DNA of 64,000 nt from Argyresthia goedartella (GCA_949825045.1 OX463824.1:27064001-27128000); one strand, 5' to 3'. Shown: positions 11,479 to 23,299, counted from the stretch's first letter. The notes: generated by a model from the letters alone, not told the origin. Program-made: numbers and translations.

Positions 11479-12525
11479 TAATACACACACTAAATACAAT
11501 AAAAACGTCCAAAAGAGGACCTTTTTATGTTTTCAGGTCTCAAAATATTCAAAAATATGATAAATATCTTAACCGAAGCCTCTCTGTTGTGCATGATTCT
11601 GTTATTCCGTGTATAGTCTTAAACACATCACTTCTAGCAACCCAGAACTTTAAGTCGAGTAAGTTGCACCATCGCAACAACCATGCCATGCCCGTATTTT
11701 ACGAATCTCGTGATTCAGTACACAAACTTTAGGCAAATTAAACAAAACTTTGCAACTGCATTGTGCTAGTACAGTTTGTAACGCAGTGCTTGCGTGGGCC
11801 TCTTTATACAACAATTAGGTTAATGGTGGCTCCATTAATTTAGCTGTACTCAAGAAAGACCACTTAGTAGGTGCACAGTAAGTTGCCTTGGAGTTTAGAA
11901 TGCGGTTTGTAAGGTTGGTCATGATGACGTCAAGTGAAGCAGGTCACAACACACTATGATGTTGAATGTGTTAGCTCGCGGATAAGATTGAATTTTGAGT
12001 AAGAAAGGGTCTTCCAACTATGTCAAGTGCATTTTTTAAGATACGGTCGGTCGCTCCGCCTTGGCAAGTTTCGCCTCTAGTCAAAGGATATCTATCATTG
12101 CCCGTATAAGTATTATAACCTTAATTGCAAGCGGGAGTACGACACTATGAAATGGAATGGCCCGAATGGACTTTTACTGTCCGAGCGAGTGAAGCGTCCG
12201 AAGCGTTTCGTTTCAGATTGGTAAAAACTTCTTTCCGGATTTCCGCCTGTGCTCCTCTACAGGTCGCCTTTCTCAACCGATGCTCGTGAAGTTTCGTGAG
12301 CATAGTTTGATGATTATGTGAAAGCTTTTTGTCGATTGGGTTTTTGGGAATTTATCAAAATTGCTGAGATTTGTGGTTGCAAAATAACTGTTGCTGCTAC
12401 TTTCATACTACATTGTATTGAAAAAAATGCAAACGGGTGCTTCATCTTATATATGTATTATGTTTTAAACATTACATTAATTCAAACATATTTAAAGATG
12501 ATACTGTCTCTGAGTCCTCATTCTC
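11479..12525. other. No feature recognised
   Basis: Short open frames only (longest 86 codons at 11472-11732 on plus), without motifs. Confidence 0.4.
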
Positions 12526-13092
12526 GTGATGGACTGAGGACTTGGAGACAGTGCTGAAGCTCAGGAGCCAGTAATTGTAAGGCAATCACGGTTGGGCTCA
12601 ATTTGTTAAGGAAAATGAGCTGGTATCGCTAGTTTGGTGTCTTGAGCTGGTGATGGAAAGAGGACTTGGATGGGTAATAGAATTCAGGAACCAGGAATAG
12701 TGAGACAGTCGTGTTTGGCCACAATTAGTTAAGGATGATGAGCTGGTTTTGCAAACTTGGTGTCATGAGCTGATGATGGAATGAGGTTTGGATGAGTACC
12801 GGAACTCAGGAACCAGAAATAGTAAGGCAGTCGTGTTTGGACTCAATTTATTAAGGATGATGAGCTGCTTAGGCAAACTTAGTGTCACGAGCTGGTGATG
12901 GAATGAGGTCTTCGAGACTGTACTGGAACCTGGAAGCAGGGATAAGAACAAAGTCGTGTTTTGACTCTATTTATTAAGCATGGTGAGCTGGCATAAGCAA
13001 TAACTTTTAATCAGTGCTGAAACTGTGTAGCAAGTAATAGTAAATCAGTCGTGTTTGAACTCCATTTGTAAGGATGATTAGCTGGTATCACA
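12526..13092. repeat. Minisatellite, unit about 122 bp, five copies
   Basis: The anchor 'cagtcgtgtttggactca' or variants recurs near 12583, 12706, 12828, 12951 and 13046, giving a unit of about 122 bp (the last copy shortened to about 95 bp). Each unit also carries 'ggaactcaggaaccag' and 'aaggatgatgagctgg'. Copies differ at roughly 10-25% of positions, so the array is old. A 62-codon minus-strand frame inside is incidental. Confidence 0.85.
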
Positions 13093-13110
13093 GATGTCAT
13101 GTACATGTAT

Positions 13111-13186
13111 CATTACCAGCTCATGACATAAAGTTTGCATAACCAGCTCATTATCCTTAACTTTTTGAGTCCAAACACGACTGTCT
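13111..13186. repeat. Inverted partial copy of the 122-bp unit
   Basis: 'ccagctcatgacataaagtt ... gagtccaaacacgactgtc' is the reverse complement of the junction part of the 122-bp unit. It therefore forms a head-to-head inverted repeat with the array and abuts a (TAC)n run. Confidence 0.8.

Positions 13187-13238
<52 letters not shown>
13187..13238. repeat. Microsatellite (TAC)n, about 17 units
   Basis: Uninterrupted trinucleotide run directly after the inverted minisatellite unit. Confidence 0.95.
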
Positions 13239-13239
<1 letters not shown>

Positions 13240-14299
13240 TACGATAATTCCTCTTAGACTGAGATACCAAGCTATTTTCGACGAGATTAAACCAAATAAG
13301 AAGAAGTAGGTAAAGTTGTCAGATTGGTCTTTGACAAATCTCTCATCCATTATAAAACTATACGATTATAGATGTATACTGTAATATACTCTAAAATAAA
13401 CGTAATTTTATATTTTATAATACTTCAACAGCAAAAACTGTTGTAAGAACATAGTAAGAATAAGAAATGGGGGTTTATGGGTCTGCGAGGTCGAGCGGCC
13501 GAACTCAGACTAACTGCGAGTCGATAAGTGTCGTCATCATATGTGCCGATGCCATAATATGTCATATTATGACAAATTAACAAAGCGTTTCGGAAATGGC
13601 CGATATGATTTGAGTCATAAATTCGGTAATACCCTGATTATTAAAACGAAACAAAAACTGGCGTAATGTCCACAAACCTAGTTTTAATATTAAAGTGCTT
13701 CTTTTTGAAAAATTTCGATACTTATTATTAATTAAATGCTAGCCTCAAATAAATTATTTACCCTTTCCCTTTCAATTGCGCTTTTCATTTAATTAAACTG
13801 GAGCTAAAATGTGATATTCATTAAATAGTAGTTTACTTGATTTACTGTTATTATTTTATAAATAAATAATTAATTGGGTCCTGTGTTTATTTTAATTACA
13901 CGTAAGTCGGTATGTCTTAAACATTGAGAAACAGAAAAATGAATGGTCTGCTCTCCATACATTTATTTCACACAAAACTTGTTTTTTTAAATGGAACATA
14001 AATGGCCCATCTTAGCCATCAAAAAGTAGGCATACAAATATGACCACGAGCGTGAAATTATTCATTCATTAGCTAGCTTGTTCCTTCCGCAGCGTTTTGT
14101 AAAAATAAATAAAGAGAAAGGTATAAAAAGACAATGAGCACGAAATTGTACCTATAAACTTTTGGCGGAATCCGCCAGGCCCACAGTGGGGCAGAAATTG
14201 AAATTGGCGGAATCTGGCTGGTGGTTAATAGAACCGACAGAGTAAATAATCACTTTCACTACATTCTAACTGACATCTCCAATCACAAAAGAGACCTAT
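13239..14299. other. AT-rich stretch, nothing recognised
   Basis: No coding region. A short direct repeat 'ggcggaatc' appears twice at 14164-14215. The right part leads into the 5' region of the LINE at 14.3-19.3 kb. Confidence 0.4.
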
Positions 14300-14639
14300 C
14301 TTGAAACGAAGACGTATGTCTATATATATATCCCCCTTCCCCCGGACCTCTGAGATGTACAGACGTGTTTCTAGTTGATTTCGTAATTATTTTAATAAAC
14401 TGTAACATTAATCTCGTATTAAATTCAGTGAAAATATTAGGAGTGCATAAGCTGCAAAACAGTGGTGCGAGTCGCGAGTGCAAACCGCGAGTCAAAGTAA
14501 CTAGGAAGGTCAACTTATAGTGGACGGAAAGTGATTTTGTTCTAAATCGTCGATCGCGCCCAGCGTAACCAGACCCCTCGCCTAACACATCTCCTATATG
14601 CCTATGCTCGCCTGGTACTTCTGAATCAAACTCAGTAAT

Positions 14640-15566
14640 ATGATCAAGCGCACCCCGCCTGCCTCGCCGTTAGTGACGGCAGCGACACCGATGACGACGG
14701 CATTACAAGCTCCGCATCTGCAGGGCATGACGTCAGACGAGCGTGCTCATCATGGCTCAGCACCGGACCTGCACGACTCGCTAAATAATATCACGGAGCG
14801 TAAAAAACGCAAATTCGATGAAACTGATAATATAGGTATCATGATGAAACAGATGTTTGACTCTTTCTCTAAAGAACAGGAAAAGAGATTCAAAGACTTG
14901 AAATCTACTATCGATGAATTGAAAAATCAGAATAAAGAGCTTACAAACAGTGTCGAGTGGATGTCTAAAAAATATGATGAGTTTTTGGAGAAAATAATCA
15001 TATTAGAGAAAGATAGAAAAGAGGACAAAAAAATCATCAAGGACCTTGAAGAAAAGCTTGAAACACTGGAGAGAAAATCTCGTTCCACGGGTATTGAAAT
15101 ACGGAATATTCCTAAGCCACAAGGAGAAAATAAAGATGAACTTTGCAAAACAGTGAAAAAAGTATTAACTACATTGAACATTGAAGTTCAGACGAACGAT
15201 ATTAAAGATACTTTTAGATTGAATGCCAAAGATTCGTCACACCCGATAGTCGCAGAATTTACAACTGTACTAATGAAGGATAAGGTACTGAAAAGTGTTA
15301 AGGAATACAACAAAAACAAGACAAAAAATGATAAGTTGAACACGAAAGCCATTGACTTGCCAGAACCAGCGAAACCAATATATATATCCGAATCACTGAC
15401 CTATAAAACTCAGAGACTATACTACTTAGCCAGAGTTTTTCAAAGAGACTACGGATATGATTTCTGCTGGATGTCCCAGGGAATCGTCTACCTGCGCAAA
15501 AAAGAGAAACTTCCCCAGATAAGAATCTCATCTGAAGCTGACCTAGAGGCGATCAAGAAGCAATGA
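14640..15566 (+). CDS. LINE ORF1 with baculovirus FP25K-like C-terminal domain
   Basis: 308 codons from ATG at 14640. Residues ~1-50 are Pro/Ala/Thr-rich. Residues ~70-150 form a charged coiled coil ('EQEKRFKDLKSTIDELKNQN', 'DLEEKLETLERKSRS'). Residues ~150-305 match the pattern of the FP25K (few-polyhedra) family: 'GIEIRNIPKP', 'KDTFRLN', 'KPIYISESLTYKTQRLYYLA' and 'FCWMSQGIVYLRK'. The FP-domain family is known both in baculoviruses and as ORF1 of insect LINEs. The adjacent EN-RT ORF2 shows that this copy belongs to a LINE, where it presumably binds element RNA as a multimer. The frame is intact. A host or viral gene is unlikely given the context. Confidence 0.85.
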   Translation: MIKRTPPASPLVTAATPMTTALQAPHLQGMTSDERAHHGSAPDLHDSLNNITERKKRKFDETDNIGIMMKQMFDSFSKEQEKRFKDLKSTIDELKNQNKELTNSVEWMSKKYDEFLEKIIILEKDRKEDKKIIKDLEEKLETLERKSRSTGIEIRNIPKPQGENKDELCKTVKKVLTTLNIEVQTNDIKDTFRLNAKDSSHPIVAEFTTVLMKDKVLKSVKEYNKNKTKNDKLNTKAIDLPEPAKPIYISESLTYKTQRLYYLARVFQRDYGYDFCWMSQGIVYLRKKEKLPQIRISSEADLEAIKKQ

Positions 15567-15849
15567 CTCTATATCACATATCTCGCAAAACATACTTATA
15601 AAAAATTACATTATACCCCGTTATTCACTTCACTAATCAAACAAAATACAATGTACTTTTATCAGCCTATAACAAACACTATACATAAAACACAACACTC
15701 AAACACAATTATTTATTTTGTAGGAAAATCCATTTTCATATTTACAAATACATTCTGCCTAACTTTTATTCTCATTCGTTACTATATATTATATATAAAT
15801 AAAACTTGTGATTTATTAATGGCTGAAACATTTATAATCTACCTTAAAA
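15567..15849 (+). other. Spacer between LINE ORF1 and ORF2
   Basis: 283 bp, AT-rich, with only a short 68-codon frame (15651-15857) lacking motifs. How ORF2 is translated after ORF1 cannot be told from the sequence. Confidence 0.6.
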
Positions 15850-18806
15850 ATGCCTAACATCGATGTTATATCAAATGAGTTGGATAGCTACGCGGTATCC
15901 CAAAATTATAGTTGTGAAGTCGAGAGATGTAAGCAGTTGCTTCCACCTTCACATGCAGGTCTTACCATGATTACACAAAATATTAGGAGCATAAACTGCA
16001 ATTTGTCTCAGTTTGAGGTCCTATTAAACAGATTAGGCATAGAAAATGATATTATTATTCTTACAGAGTGCTGGCTGCAGAAAAACTCTGTTTTACCTAC
16101 ATTATATGGATATAGTGTACATGCCACTATTTTTAATAAGTTGCAAAATGATGGCGTCGTAGCATATATTAAGGACACTCTAAGTTTTTCTACATTTGAA
16201 CCAGATGTTCAAGAAGGTAACTGCATAGTTATTAAAATAGGTAAGAATGATACTGCTATAGTTGCGATTTATAGGTCTCCTTCCTATAGTAAAATAGAAC
16301 CATTTTTAAAATCTTCGAATAAAATATCGAAAAATTATCTGATCATAAAAATATAGTAATAGTAGGTGATATAAATATAAATATAAATTCCCAAAAGGAA
16401 GACCATTCTTTTCTACATTTTGCAGACCAATATCTGACACAAGTTGCATGTCTAGGACTTTTACCTGCTCATACTTTGGTCACCAGAGATATAAGCAAAA
16501 CCTGTATTGATCATGTAATGCTAAAAACAAAGCTGCCCTCTATAACGATCATACCTGAAGCAACTGTTACAGACCATAAGCCTGTAATTTTCTATCTTAG
16601 AGTAAAACAGCAACGAAATTTTGCGATATCTACTACAAAGAAAGTTAATAAAGAAGGAATTCAAAAGGATATCAATAATATAAATTACAGGGAAATCTAT
16701 GAGTGCAGGGATCCGGATATCGCAATGACCTTGTTTATAAATTCCGTGATGTCAGTTATTGAAAGTAACTCGTCTACCGTAATTTTATCGAGACGTAAAA
16801 AGATTTTGAAACCCTGGATCACGCCAGGTCTTTTGCGATGCATGCATCACAGGGACAAATTACATAAAAAATCTATGGCAGATCCTGAAAACATGATTTT
16901 TAAAACCACATACGCAAGGTACAGGAATTATTGCGGTAAACTTCTGAAAAAGGTAAAGAGAACGTTCGAAAAGCAGCAAATAACCTCAGCGGGTACAGAT
17001 AATAAAAAAATATGGAAAGCCATTAAGGATATAACATATTCATCTAAGGACAAAAGTCAACCAATGGAGCTTTTGACAGTCTCGACAGACCCTGAAGCCT
17101 CATTGGATGAAGTCAATAAATATTTTGTAGAAGTAGGTGAAAACCTCGCAAAACGCTTTTCCACTGAGTATAACTCTTACACAAGTGCAGAACAGCAGGA
17201 AAGAGTAGCTTCCTCATTTGCACTGTTATGCACGGATGAAGCAGAAGTAGAACGCCTTATTATGGCTTTGAAACGCGAATGCACAGTTGGTTGGGATAAT
17301 ATCTCAAATATCATACTTAAAGAACATAAAGAGTTACTTATTCCTCCATTAACATTCATTTTTAACATGTGCTTAGAGTGTGGTATCTTTCCCACGGTGC
17401 TCAAGCGTTCACGTATCCGACCAATACATAAGGGAGGCAACAGGGACCGTATCAGTAATTATAGGCCCATATCAATTCTTCCCTCTTTATCAAAAATATT
17501 AGAAAAAATCATAAATAATAGGTTGGTTAAATATCTTGAAGGTAATGGGCTATTATCTGATAATCAATATGGTTTCAGATGCGGAAAATCTACTGATGAA
17601 GCAGTACAATGTCTTACAGACTATATTGCGACTAATCTCGATGATGGAAAGAAATGCATTGGAATTTTCCTTGATTTGGCGAAAGCTTTTGATACGGTCC
17701 CTGTCCATTCACTGTTAGATAAACTTGAGAAACTTGGAATCAGAGGCTTACAACATAAGCTATTGACCAGCTACTTAACAAATCGTTTCCAAAGTGTACA
17801 AGTGAGTAACTATATCAGCTCAGATCTACCTATTTCGTACGGAGTTCCCCAAGGTAGCATCTTAGGACCAACATTGTTTTTGGTATATATTAATGACGTC
17901 CTATGTCTGCCATCTTTTGATGGCCAAATTATATCCTATGCAGATGATACTGTATTACTCTTTTCTCATAGATCTCTTGATAAGGTTTATGAGCTAGCAC
18001 AGAGTGGTCTAAATAGAGTTAAAAAATGGCTGCACATGAATTCTTTGACTCTCAACTCTGACAAGACAAAGTATATGTTTTTTTCTATACGCCAGATGCA
18101 AGTAGATAGTAAGTACAAAATTGTATCTCATGACTGCTGCTCAAATGGGGAATCTAGCCAAAACGGTTGCAAATGTTTGAGTCTGGAATGTGTAAAATGT
18201 ATAAAGTATCTCGGTATACAAGTAGACTGCAATTTAGCTTTTAAAGAGCATATTAAACACCTAAACAATAGACTTCGTAAATTAATTTACATCTTCAAAA
18301 ACTTGAGACACGTTGTCGAACCCCATATACTGAAACAAATATACTATGCGCTGTGCCAGTCTATACTTACTTATTGTATATCATCATGGGGAGGTGCAGC
18401 AAAAACCTTTTTAAAAACATTGGAAGTAACTCAAAGGGCTATACTAAAGATTTGCACTTTTAAGGATTACTATTACTCAACTGAATTACTATACCAGGAT
18501 TGTGATGTACTGAATGTTAGACAACTTTTTATACTCAGTATTATAATTAAACAACACAAGAAGATAGTTTTTGACGAGGAACAGCTAGATAAACGCCGAA
18601 TTAATACGAAGCATACAGACAAGGTCTTTCGCACAAAATTTATTAATAAGTTTCTACCTTTTTTGGGTCCATTTTTGTTTAAAATACTCAATCAAAAAAT
18701 TTGTATCTATACAATGTCTGCTTTTCAATGCAAGAAAGAAGTTACCAACTGGCTTAAGAATAAAAACTATAAGGAGACTGAGAATTGGCTTAAAATTGGG
18801 GAATGA
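15850..18806 (+). pseudogene. LINE ORF2: APE endonuclease + reverse transcriptase, one frameshift
   Basis: Frame 1 (15850-16356) encodes the N-terminal endonuclease: 'MITQNIRSINCNLSQFEVLL' and 'DIIILTECWL' (catalytic Asn and Glu positions). Around 16321-16356 the reading must change frame; the second frame gives 'NIVIVGDININ', 'TCIDHVMLK' and 'VTDHKP', completing the nuclease. From 16476 it runs open for 776 codons with RT motifs 'RPIHKGGNRD', 'NYRPISILP', 'YGFRCGKSTDEAV', 'GIFLDLAKAFDTV', 'YGVPQGSILGP' and catalytic 'SYADDTVL' (about 17932-17955), then the thumb and a Cys-rich insert. Length of about 985 codons is normal for CR1-group ORF2. The single frameshift disables it; an assembly error is the alternative. 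Confidence 0.9.
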
Positions 18807-19258
18807 TAAAATACGCATAAAACAATAATATTAAAAATAAATATATACGGTTATACATACATAATAATACTACAAAACCTAAATTAACACACCCTCTCAC
18901 ACACATACAAACACCACATTTATACACACAGAGAGGAGTAAACACTACACAATACTTCTTCATTTTTCATTTGATTTGTGTAAACTACTAAATTATTAAT
19001 CTGTTTAACTAAATAAGTTTTTACTTACATTTATATCTAGATTTAACTAATCATAAAAATGGTCATCTAAACTAAATAATCAGAAGCTAGAATTTTTATT
19101 TTTGTTTAAAACACTGGGAATTTGGGCGCTGTTTTGCTGAAATACAGGTCTTACGCCTAGCTCAGCGACAGATGCTACAATGTATTTTTTAGCAATTTAA
19201 TCTAGCCTACATTAAATAGCACCATTGTAACTATTTGTACTTCTTTATGTGACAATAA

Positions 19259-19286
19259 ATATTATTATTATTATTATTATTATTAT
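19259..19286 (+). repeat. (ATT)n 3' tail of the LINE
   Basis: About nine ATT units directly after the 3' UTR ending 'gtgacaataaat'. Confidence 0.9.
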
Positions 19287-19744
19287 GTATTCTTGCTTCA
19301 GTGTAAATAACCATCCCGGAGTCTAACTTTACAAAACAACATCCTGTTTATCCCATAGTCTGAAGGCACCCGAGACATGTTTATGAATTCTTTGTCTGCG
19401 GAGCTATAAAATACTTCTTGCATTCATATTAATTGGCACTCTATAATACATAATGACCAGTGATAGGAATAGGTAGGGCTTATTAACCTAAACTTCGAGG
19501 AACAGAAGCGAAAAGTGGAGTCGTCGTTAGAGCTTTTATTTTTTGGGAGAATAATTTGTCCTACTTTTGGGGCAAAGTTTGAATGTATTAAGATAAATCT
19601 CGTATTATGCTAAGATATTTTTTGAGAGAATATGTAATAAATTTACAGTTCATACAGTACATATGTAATAAATTACTATTCCTATCACTGATAATTACAC
19701 TAGGCAGATGTACAAATAAGACTTAAAAGCGATCTATGTATGAC
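19287..19744. other. No feature recognised
   Basis: Unremarkable AT-rich flank of the LINE. Confidence 0.4.
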
Positions 19745-20240
19745 AGTGTTCATGATTGCTATATCGGGGGGCACGGCAGTGCCCCCGCCAAGTCGAGCGC
19801 GAAGCAAACACTGCGTACCATCCTTTACTGGAACTATTTCGCCGCATTTTCAGGCTCCTATTTGAGAACGTCTGGATAAGACCAGAACGCAGAAATTTTC
19901 GTAATCCAGTAAGCTTTAATCACAAACTTAAAATCCAAAATTTCAAGTCTGTAAGTCATTTAGTTCCGATGTTAAGCGAAAGCAAAATTTCGCATTTATG
20001 ACACTCACTCACTCACTAATGATCATCAGAATAGAACTAGTACTTCCCATAAACTCAGAGAGCTGAAATTTGGTACAAAGTTAGGGTTTAATGACCACAT
20101 AAAGGGAAAACTATAAAAACTAGGATAATCGAAGATCTGGAGTACCTGGTGACCCTGATTAGAAAACACAAGAGCTTGGTTTTCTCTTGGTATAGATCGG
20201 TATACACCGTTTTCATATCTCCCGGATATCTCCCGAAAAT
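19745..20240. repeat. Unclassified dispersed repeat with GC hairpin
   Basis: Begins with 'ggggggcacggcagtgcccc', an almost perfect 8-bp-arm hairpin, then 'cgccaagtcgagcgcgaagc'. The right part has 'aaactcagagagctgaaatt', a phrase I associate with moth repeats. A Helitron-like origin is conceivable because of the hairpin, but no TC...CTRR ends were found. The class is left open. Confidence 0.4.
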
Positions 20241-20287
20241 CTATTAGAATAAATCAATATGCCTACGTTTCTACAAAAATAATATAA

Positions 20288-20607
20288 ATCCCACCAAAAA
20301 CATTCTGTAAAAAACTAGCCAAGTCTCGATGAAGCTGCTTGTTTATCTCTAAAGGGTAATGAAATCTAGACAAAGTCGTGCCAAGTCTAAGGTTCCTTAC
20401 TGCGATTTCTTTATTATTATAGTTAATGTTGTGTGACTTGGCCGTTGAACATTCTTTATAAGTTAGTGGGTACAAGTCAATTTTTTTTACACGTAATGGT
20501 AATGTTATATCTGTTGTAAGCACCTATGTACTCTCAATGTCAATAGAGATAAACATGCAGCTTCATCGAGACTTGGCTAGTTTTTTACAGAATGTTTTTG
20601 GTGGGAT
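20288..20607. mobile_element. MITE family D, 63-bp terminal inverted repeats
   Basis: Left arm 20288-20350 starts 'atcccaccaaaaacattctg'; right arm 20545-20607 is its reverse complement with one mismatch seen (62 of 63). The 194-bp interior is non-coding. The long, nearly perfect arms suggest a young insertion. No target duplication is evident. A minus-strand frame (20263-20523) is incidental. Confidence 0.9.
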
Positions 20608-22794
20608 CGGTGTTACTAGAACCAATGTAAATCCTTGTTTCATGTACATTGGCGCGGCGCCATTTTCTTTACTCTTTACTTTCATTCTTTCTCATTGTTT
20701 GTGATTTTCTTATTTTGCCTTCTCCATTCAAGTCACCACATCCGGAAGCAGCAACAGCGGAATGCACTAAGAGCATGGCATACGAAAATCTTGAATTATT
20801 TATCCGACTGTGTCTAGTTTAATGGCTAAGTTGACTGCACTTTAGTAGAGCACACTATATTTTATTTGAGTGTTAAACTAACTTTTGCAGGTTTGAAGAT
20901 CTGTCAGTTATGCTGCGCATGCAATGTAGGCCGTGTTAGGGCCGGTCCATTACCGAGGCAACGCGATTTTGAACATTATGCTATTGTAATAAAATTCAAA
21001 ACCTGTAAGAGGAAATGGCATTTCTAGAAATGCCATGTGAGGTGAGTCCTTAAGACAAGCGATATTTGAGCTATTATAGGCCAAGGTCGTTATCGAATGA
21101 TTCGTTTTTCATTATTTATTGTTTTTCTTTGATGGAAACTGATTTATTTACATGCCTGAGTTCAGATTGCAATTTTGCGGAGTTCAATACTGTTCTTTTG
21201 TTTACTTCAAAGCCTTTTAGTAACGTGTAATTTTGTTTGATAATATGCAGATAAAATATAAATACACTTAACTCTTTTTAAACCTACCATTAAACCTGTT
21301 ATGGGCCTGTTTATGTGCATATGAATATGTAAATAAATGAAGTAACATCTTCCAATATTCTTTCAGGTACTTTACTTTAAACTTTATTGCACCAAACAAC
21401 GGAAAACAGAGAAATAAAAATGGCAAAGGCGAAAAAACTATATGTAAGTACAACAGCAACTGATTGGTCGGGAAGAACTCAAGCAAGATATATCTTACAG
21501 CAAACCTAGGATGTACTATCTGTTTGCGTAAACTTAAGTATATTTATTATTGCTTTTTTACCACTGCGGTCGACATAAATGTCCGAGACCGAAAATATCA
21601 TATAATCGAACTCTACATAGTGTTCTGTATTAACACACATATTACGTAATTTTTTTAATGTACTACACAAAATAGACATACAGATAACTTATTGTAGAAA
21701 AAAACATTCACAAAGGCGAGTTTTTCTCTAAAATAGATTTATTCCAGCAAACCATGATGGGTAGACAAGGTGATGGTTGAGCGGGGACAATAAAACTCTA
21801 TAAGTACTATGAGTAATATATACTACAAACAATATTATACTGATAACCGTAACTGCTAAAAATAGACTGCAAACACAATTACTTAAATACAACGTAACAA
21901 TATATATAAACCGTATATTACACTAACACATACCAATAAATATATCTTCTTTTGCCGGTTTTTTTGAATATGTTTAGAGATTGAATTTTCCTGGTAGTAA
22001 GCTATTAAGTAGTATTTGATCTGAAAATCGAATGTCGTAGCAAACAAGGCTATATTTTAGTTATCGGCTTAACTATTGAATGCTATGAAATCTACAGAAA
22101 ATTGTTCGGAATGAATTAGCGCGAAAATCAAGTGATTTGAATCGGACACGCTACATTTATTGGAAAATACTGCTCGTTCGAACTTTGGTTTAAAAATATA
22201 TATTTCTACCAAAACTAGAAAAATGAAACTAAGTGTTCTAGGTACCTCGTAATCCATTTTGTCATATAGGAAAGTGGTGTCTGTTAGTAAGAAAATGCAG
22301 GGTCTATGACGAACGCCGCAAAATTTTTAGAGCCCCAGGAGTTAATTTTTATTTGCGTATAAGCTCGATTCAACATAGGCGCTTGCTTATATGCTACGTG
22401 CAACTAAAACACACCGCCCGCTGGTGGGTCGGTATCGGTGCGGGTCGGTAGTGTCGTGGCAGATGACATAGAACCGACACGCTACCGCTTCCGGTCTGAC
22501 ATGTCAGTATGACCAACATACGAACTCAACAGCGCCGAGCCGGTGTGCTCGAACCTTTAGCCTGTGGCGACCCAATTTACGTGACAAAGTGATTTGACAA
22601 TGATAGGACGTGGCGTGGTATGACACGATATGACGTGGCACTACTACACTAAGTTTTTGTCACGTTACTTAGTAAACAGACACGTACAAAGAGCGCGATG
22701 ACTTGGAATATGTGCTGTTTTGACTATGTATTATGTTGGATGATGGTTAGAAGGTGTTGATTTTAGAAGATATTGATTCATGCATGTGAAAACA
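20608..22794. other. Mostly unassigned; small palindrome and one shared repeat
   Basis: 20940-21060 resembles 31440-31510 and 61470-61530 ('aataaaattcaaaacctgtaa' and similar), an unclassified repeat. It includes the perfect 22-bp palindrome at 21015-21036, left half 'atggcatttct'. 22420-22640 is GC-rich with repeated 'gacacg'/'gacgtgg' words. Otherwise nothing is recognised. Confidence 0.4.
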
Positions 22795-22950
22795 GGTTGC
22801 TTTTTGCTAGGCAACCTCTATGGAGTAGCGGTCCAGGTCCGAAACTCGGCTAGGGAAGTAGAAAACCACCAGGTCCCGCATGTTAATTTTTGTGACGTGA
22901 TGGCTGTTTCTGATTCCAATGACACAGGGTATCATAGTGCGGGGTACTAC
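22795..22950 (+). mobile_element. tRNA-related SINE (family S1), degenerate
   Basis: 'gacgtgatggctgtttctga' and 'cacagggtatcatagtgcgg' align with the body of the SINE copies at 63330-63400 and 28600-28650. The B-box region near 22830 ('ggtccgaaactcggc') is degraded. The right side is interrupted by a small TIR element. Confidence 0.6.
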
Positions 22951-23066
22951 TCCACCAAGCCAACTAAGCACTTGTCGGGCATCTTCCATCTCAGTCACAC
23001 CTGTGCACAAACGGCGGGTGTGACAGGTGACGAAAGACACCTGCAGGTGCTAGCTGGCTTGGTGGA
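22951..23066. mobile_element. 116-bp TIR element next to SINE
   Basis: Left end 'tccaccaagccaactaagca' and right end 'gctagctggcttggtgga' are inverted repeats with about 20 of 23 matching. No coding content. Two plus/minus frames crossing this block are by-products. Confidence 0.65.
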
Positions 23067-23082
23067 TTAATAAAAGGGGAAA

Positions 23083-23291
23083 TCTTAAACTGCACATCAA
23101 AAATACTGATTTGCATAGCAAATATAAGGGCAAAATACTGAGGTAGCTTAGGTAAAGGGTAAATGGGGTGAGCGAAGCGAAGTTCAACATGTAAGAACAA
23201 CAAAAATTACTTAAAACATAAACTTAAATATTTCAAATATAAAAAGTCCTTTTTTGCTGAGTAAATCAGTATTTTTGATGTGCGATTAAAT
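23083..23291. mobile_element. MITE family A, copy 1
   Basis: Ends 'ttaaactgcacatcaaaaat' and, inverted, 'ttaatcgcacatcaaaaata'. The TIR continues 'actgatttgc'. The interior contains, in inverse orientation, the shared core 'acctaagctacc ... gcttcgctcaccc' and 'acatgttgaac'. Other copies are at 56661-56913 and 59073-59747. Confidence 0.85.
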
Positions 23292-23299
23292 ACTTGCCT

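Larger units (their letters stand above)
14300..19286 (+). mobile_element. CR1/Daphne-like non-LTR retrotransposon, almost full length
   Basis: Contains ORF1 (14640-15566), a 283-bp spacer, ORF2 (15850-18806) and a ~450-bp 3' UTR ending in an (ATT)n tail at 19259-19286. The 5' edge is not sharply visible; a leader of about 340 bp upstream of ORF1 is inferred. Simple-repeat 3' tails are typical of CR1-group LINEs. No target-site duplication could be identified by eye. Apart from one frameshift in ORF2 it appears structurally complete. Confidence 0.85.

Noticed and set aside
12526..13092. CRISPR-like spaced repeats.
   Set aside because: Units are contiguous, ~122 bp and diverged, in a eukaryotic context; no spacer-repeat alternation.
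14640..15566. An endogenous baculovirus FP25K gene.
   Set aside because: It is followed at normal spacing by an EN-RT ORF2 and an (ATT)n tail, so it is LINE ORF1.
19745..20240. A Helitron.
   Set aside because: There is a GC hairpin, but no TC start, no CTRR end after a hairpin and no Rep/helicase coding; left unclassified.
22780..23070. Overlapping frames on both strands (96 and 77 codons) as a gene.
   Set aside because: The stretch is explained by a SINE body plus a small TIR element.
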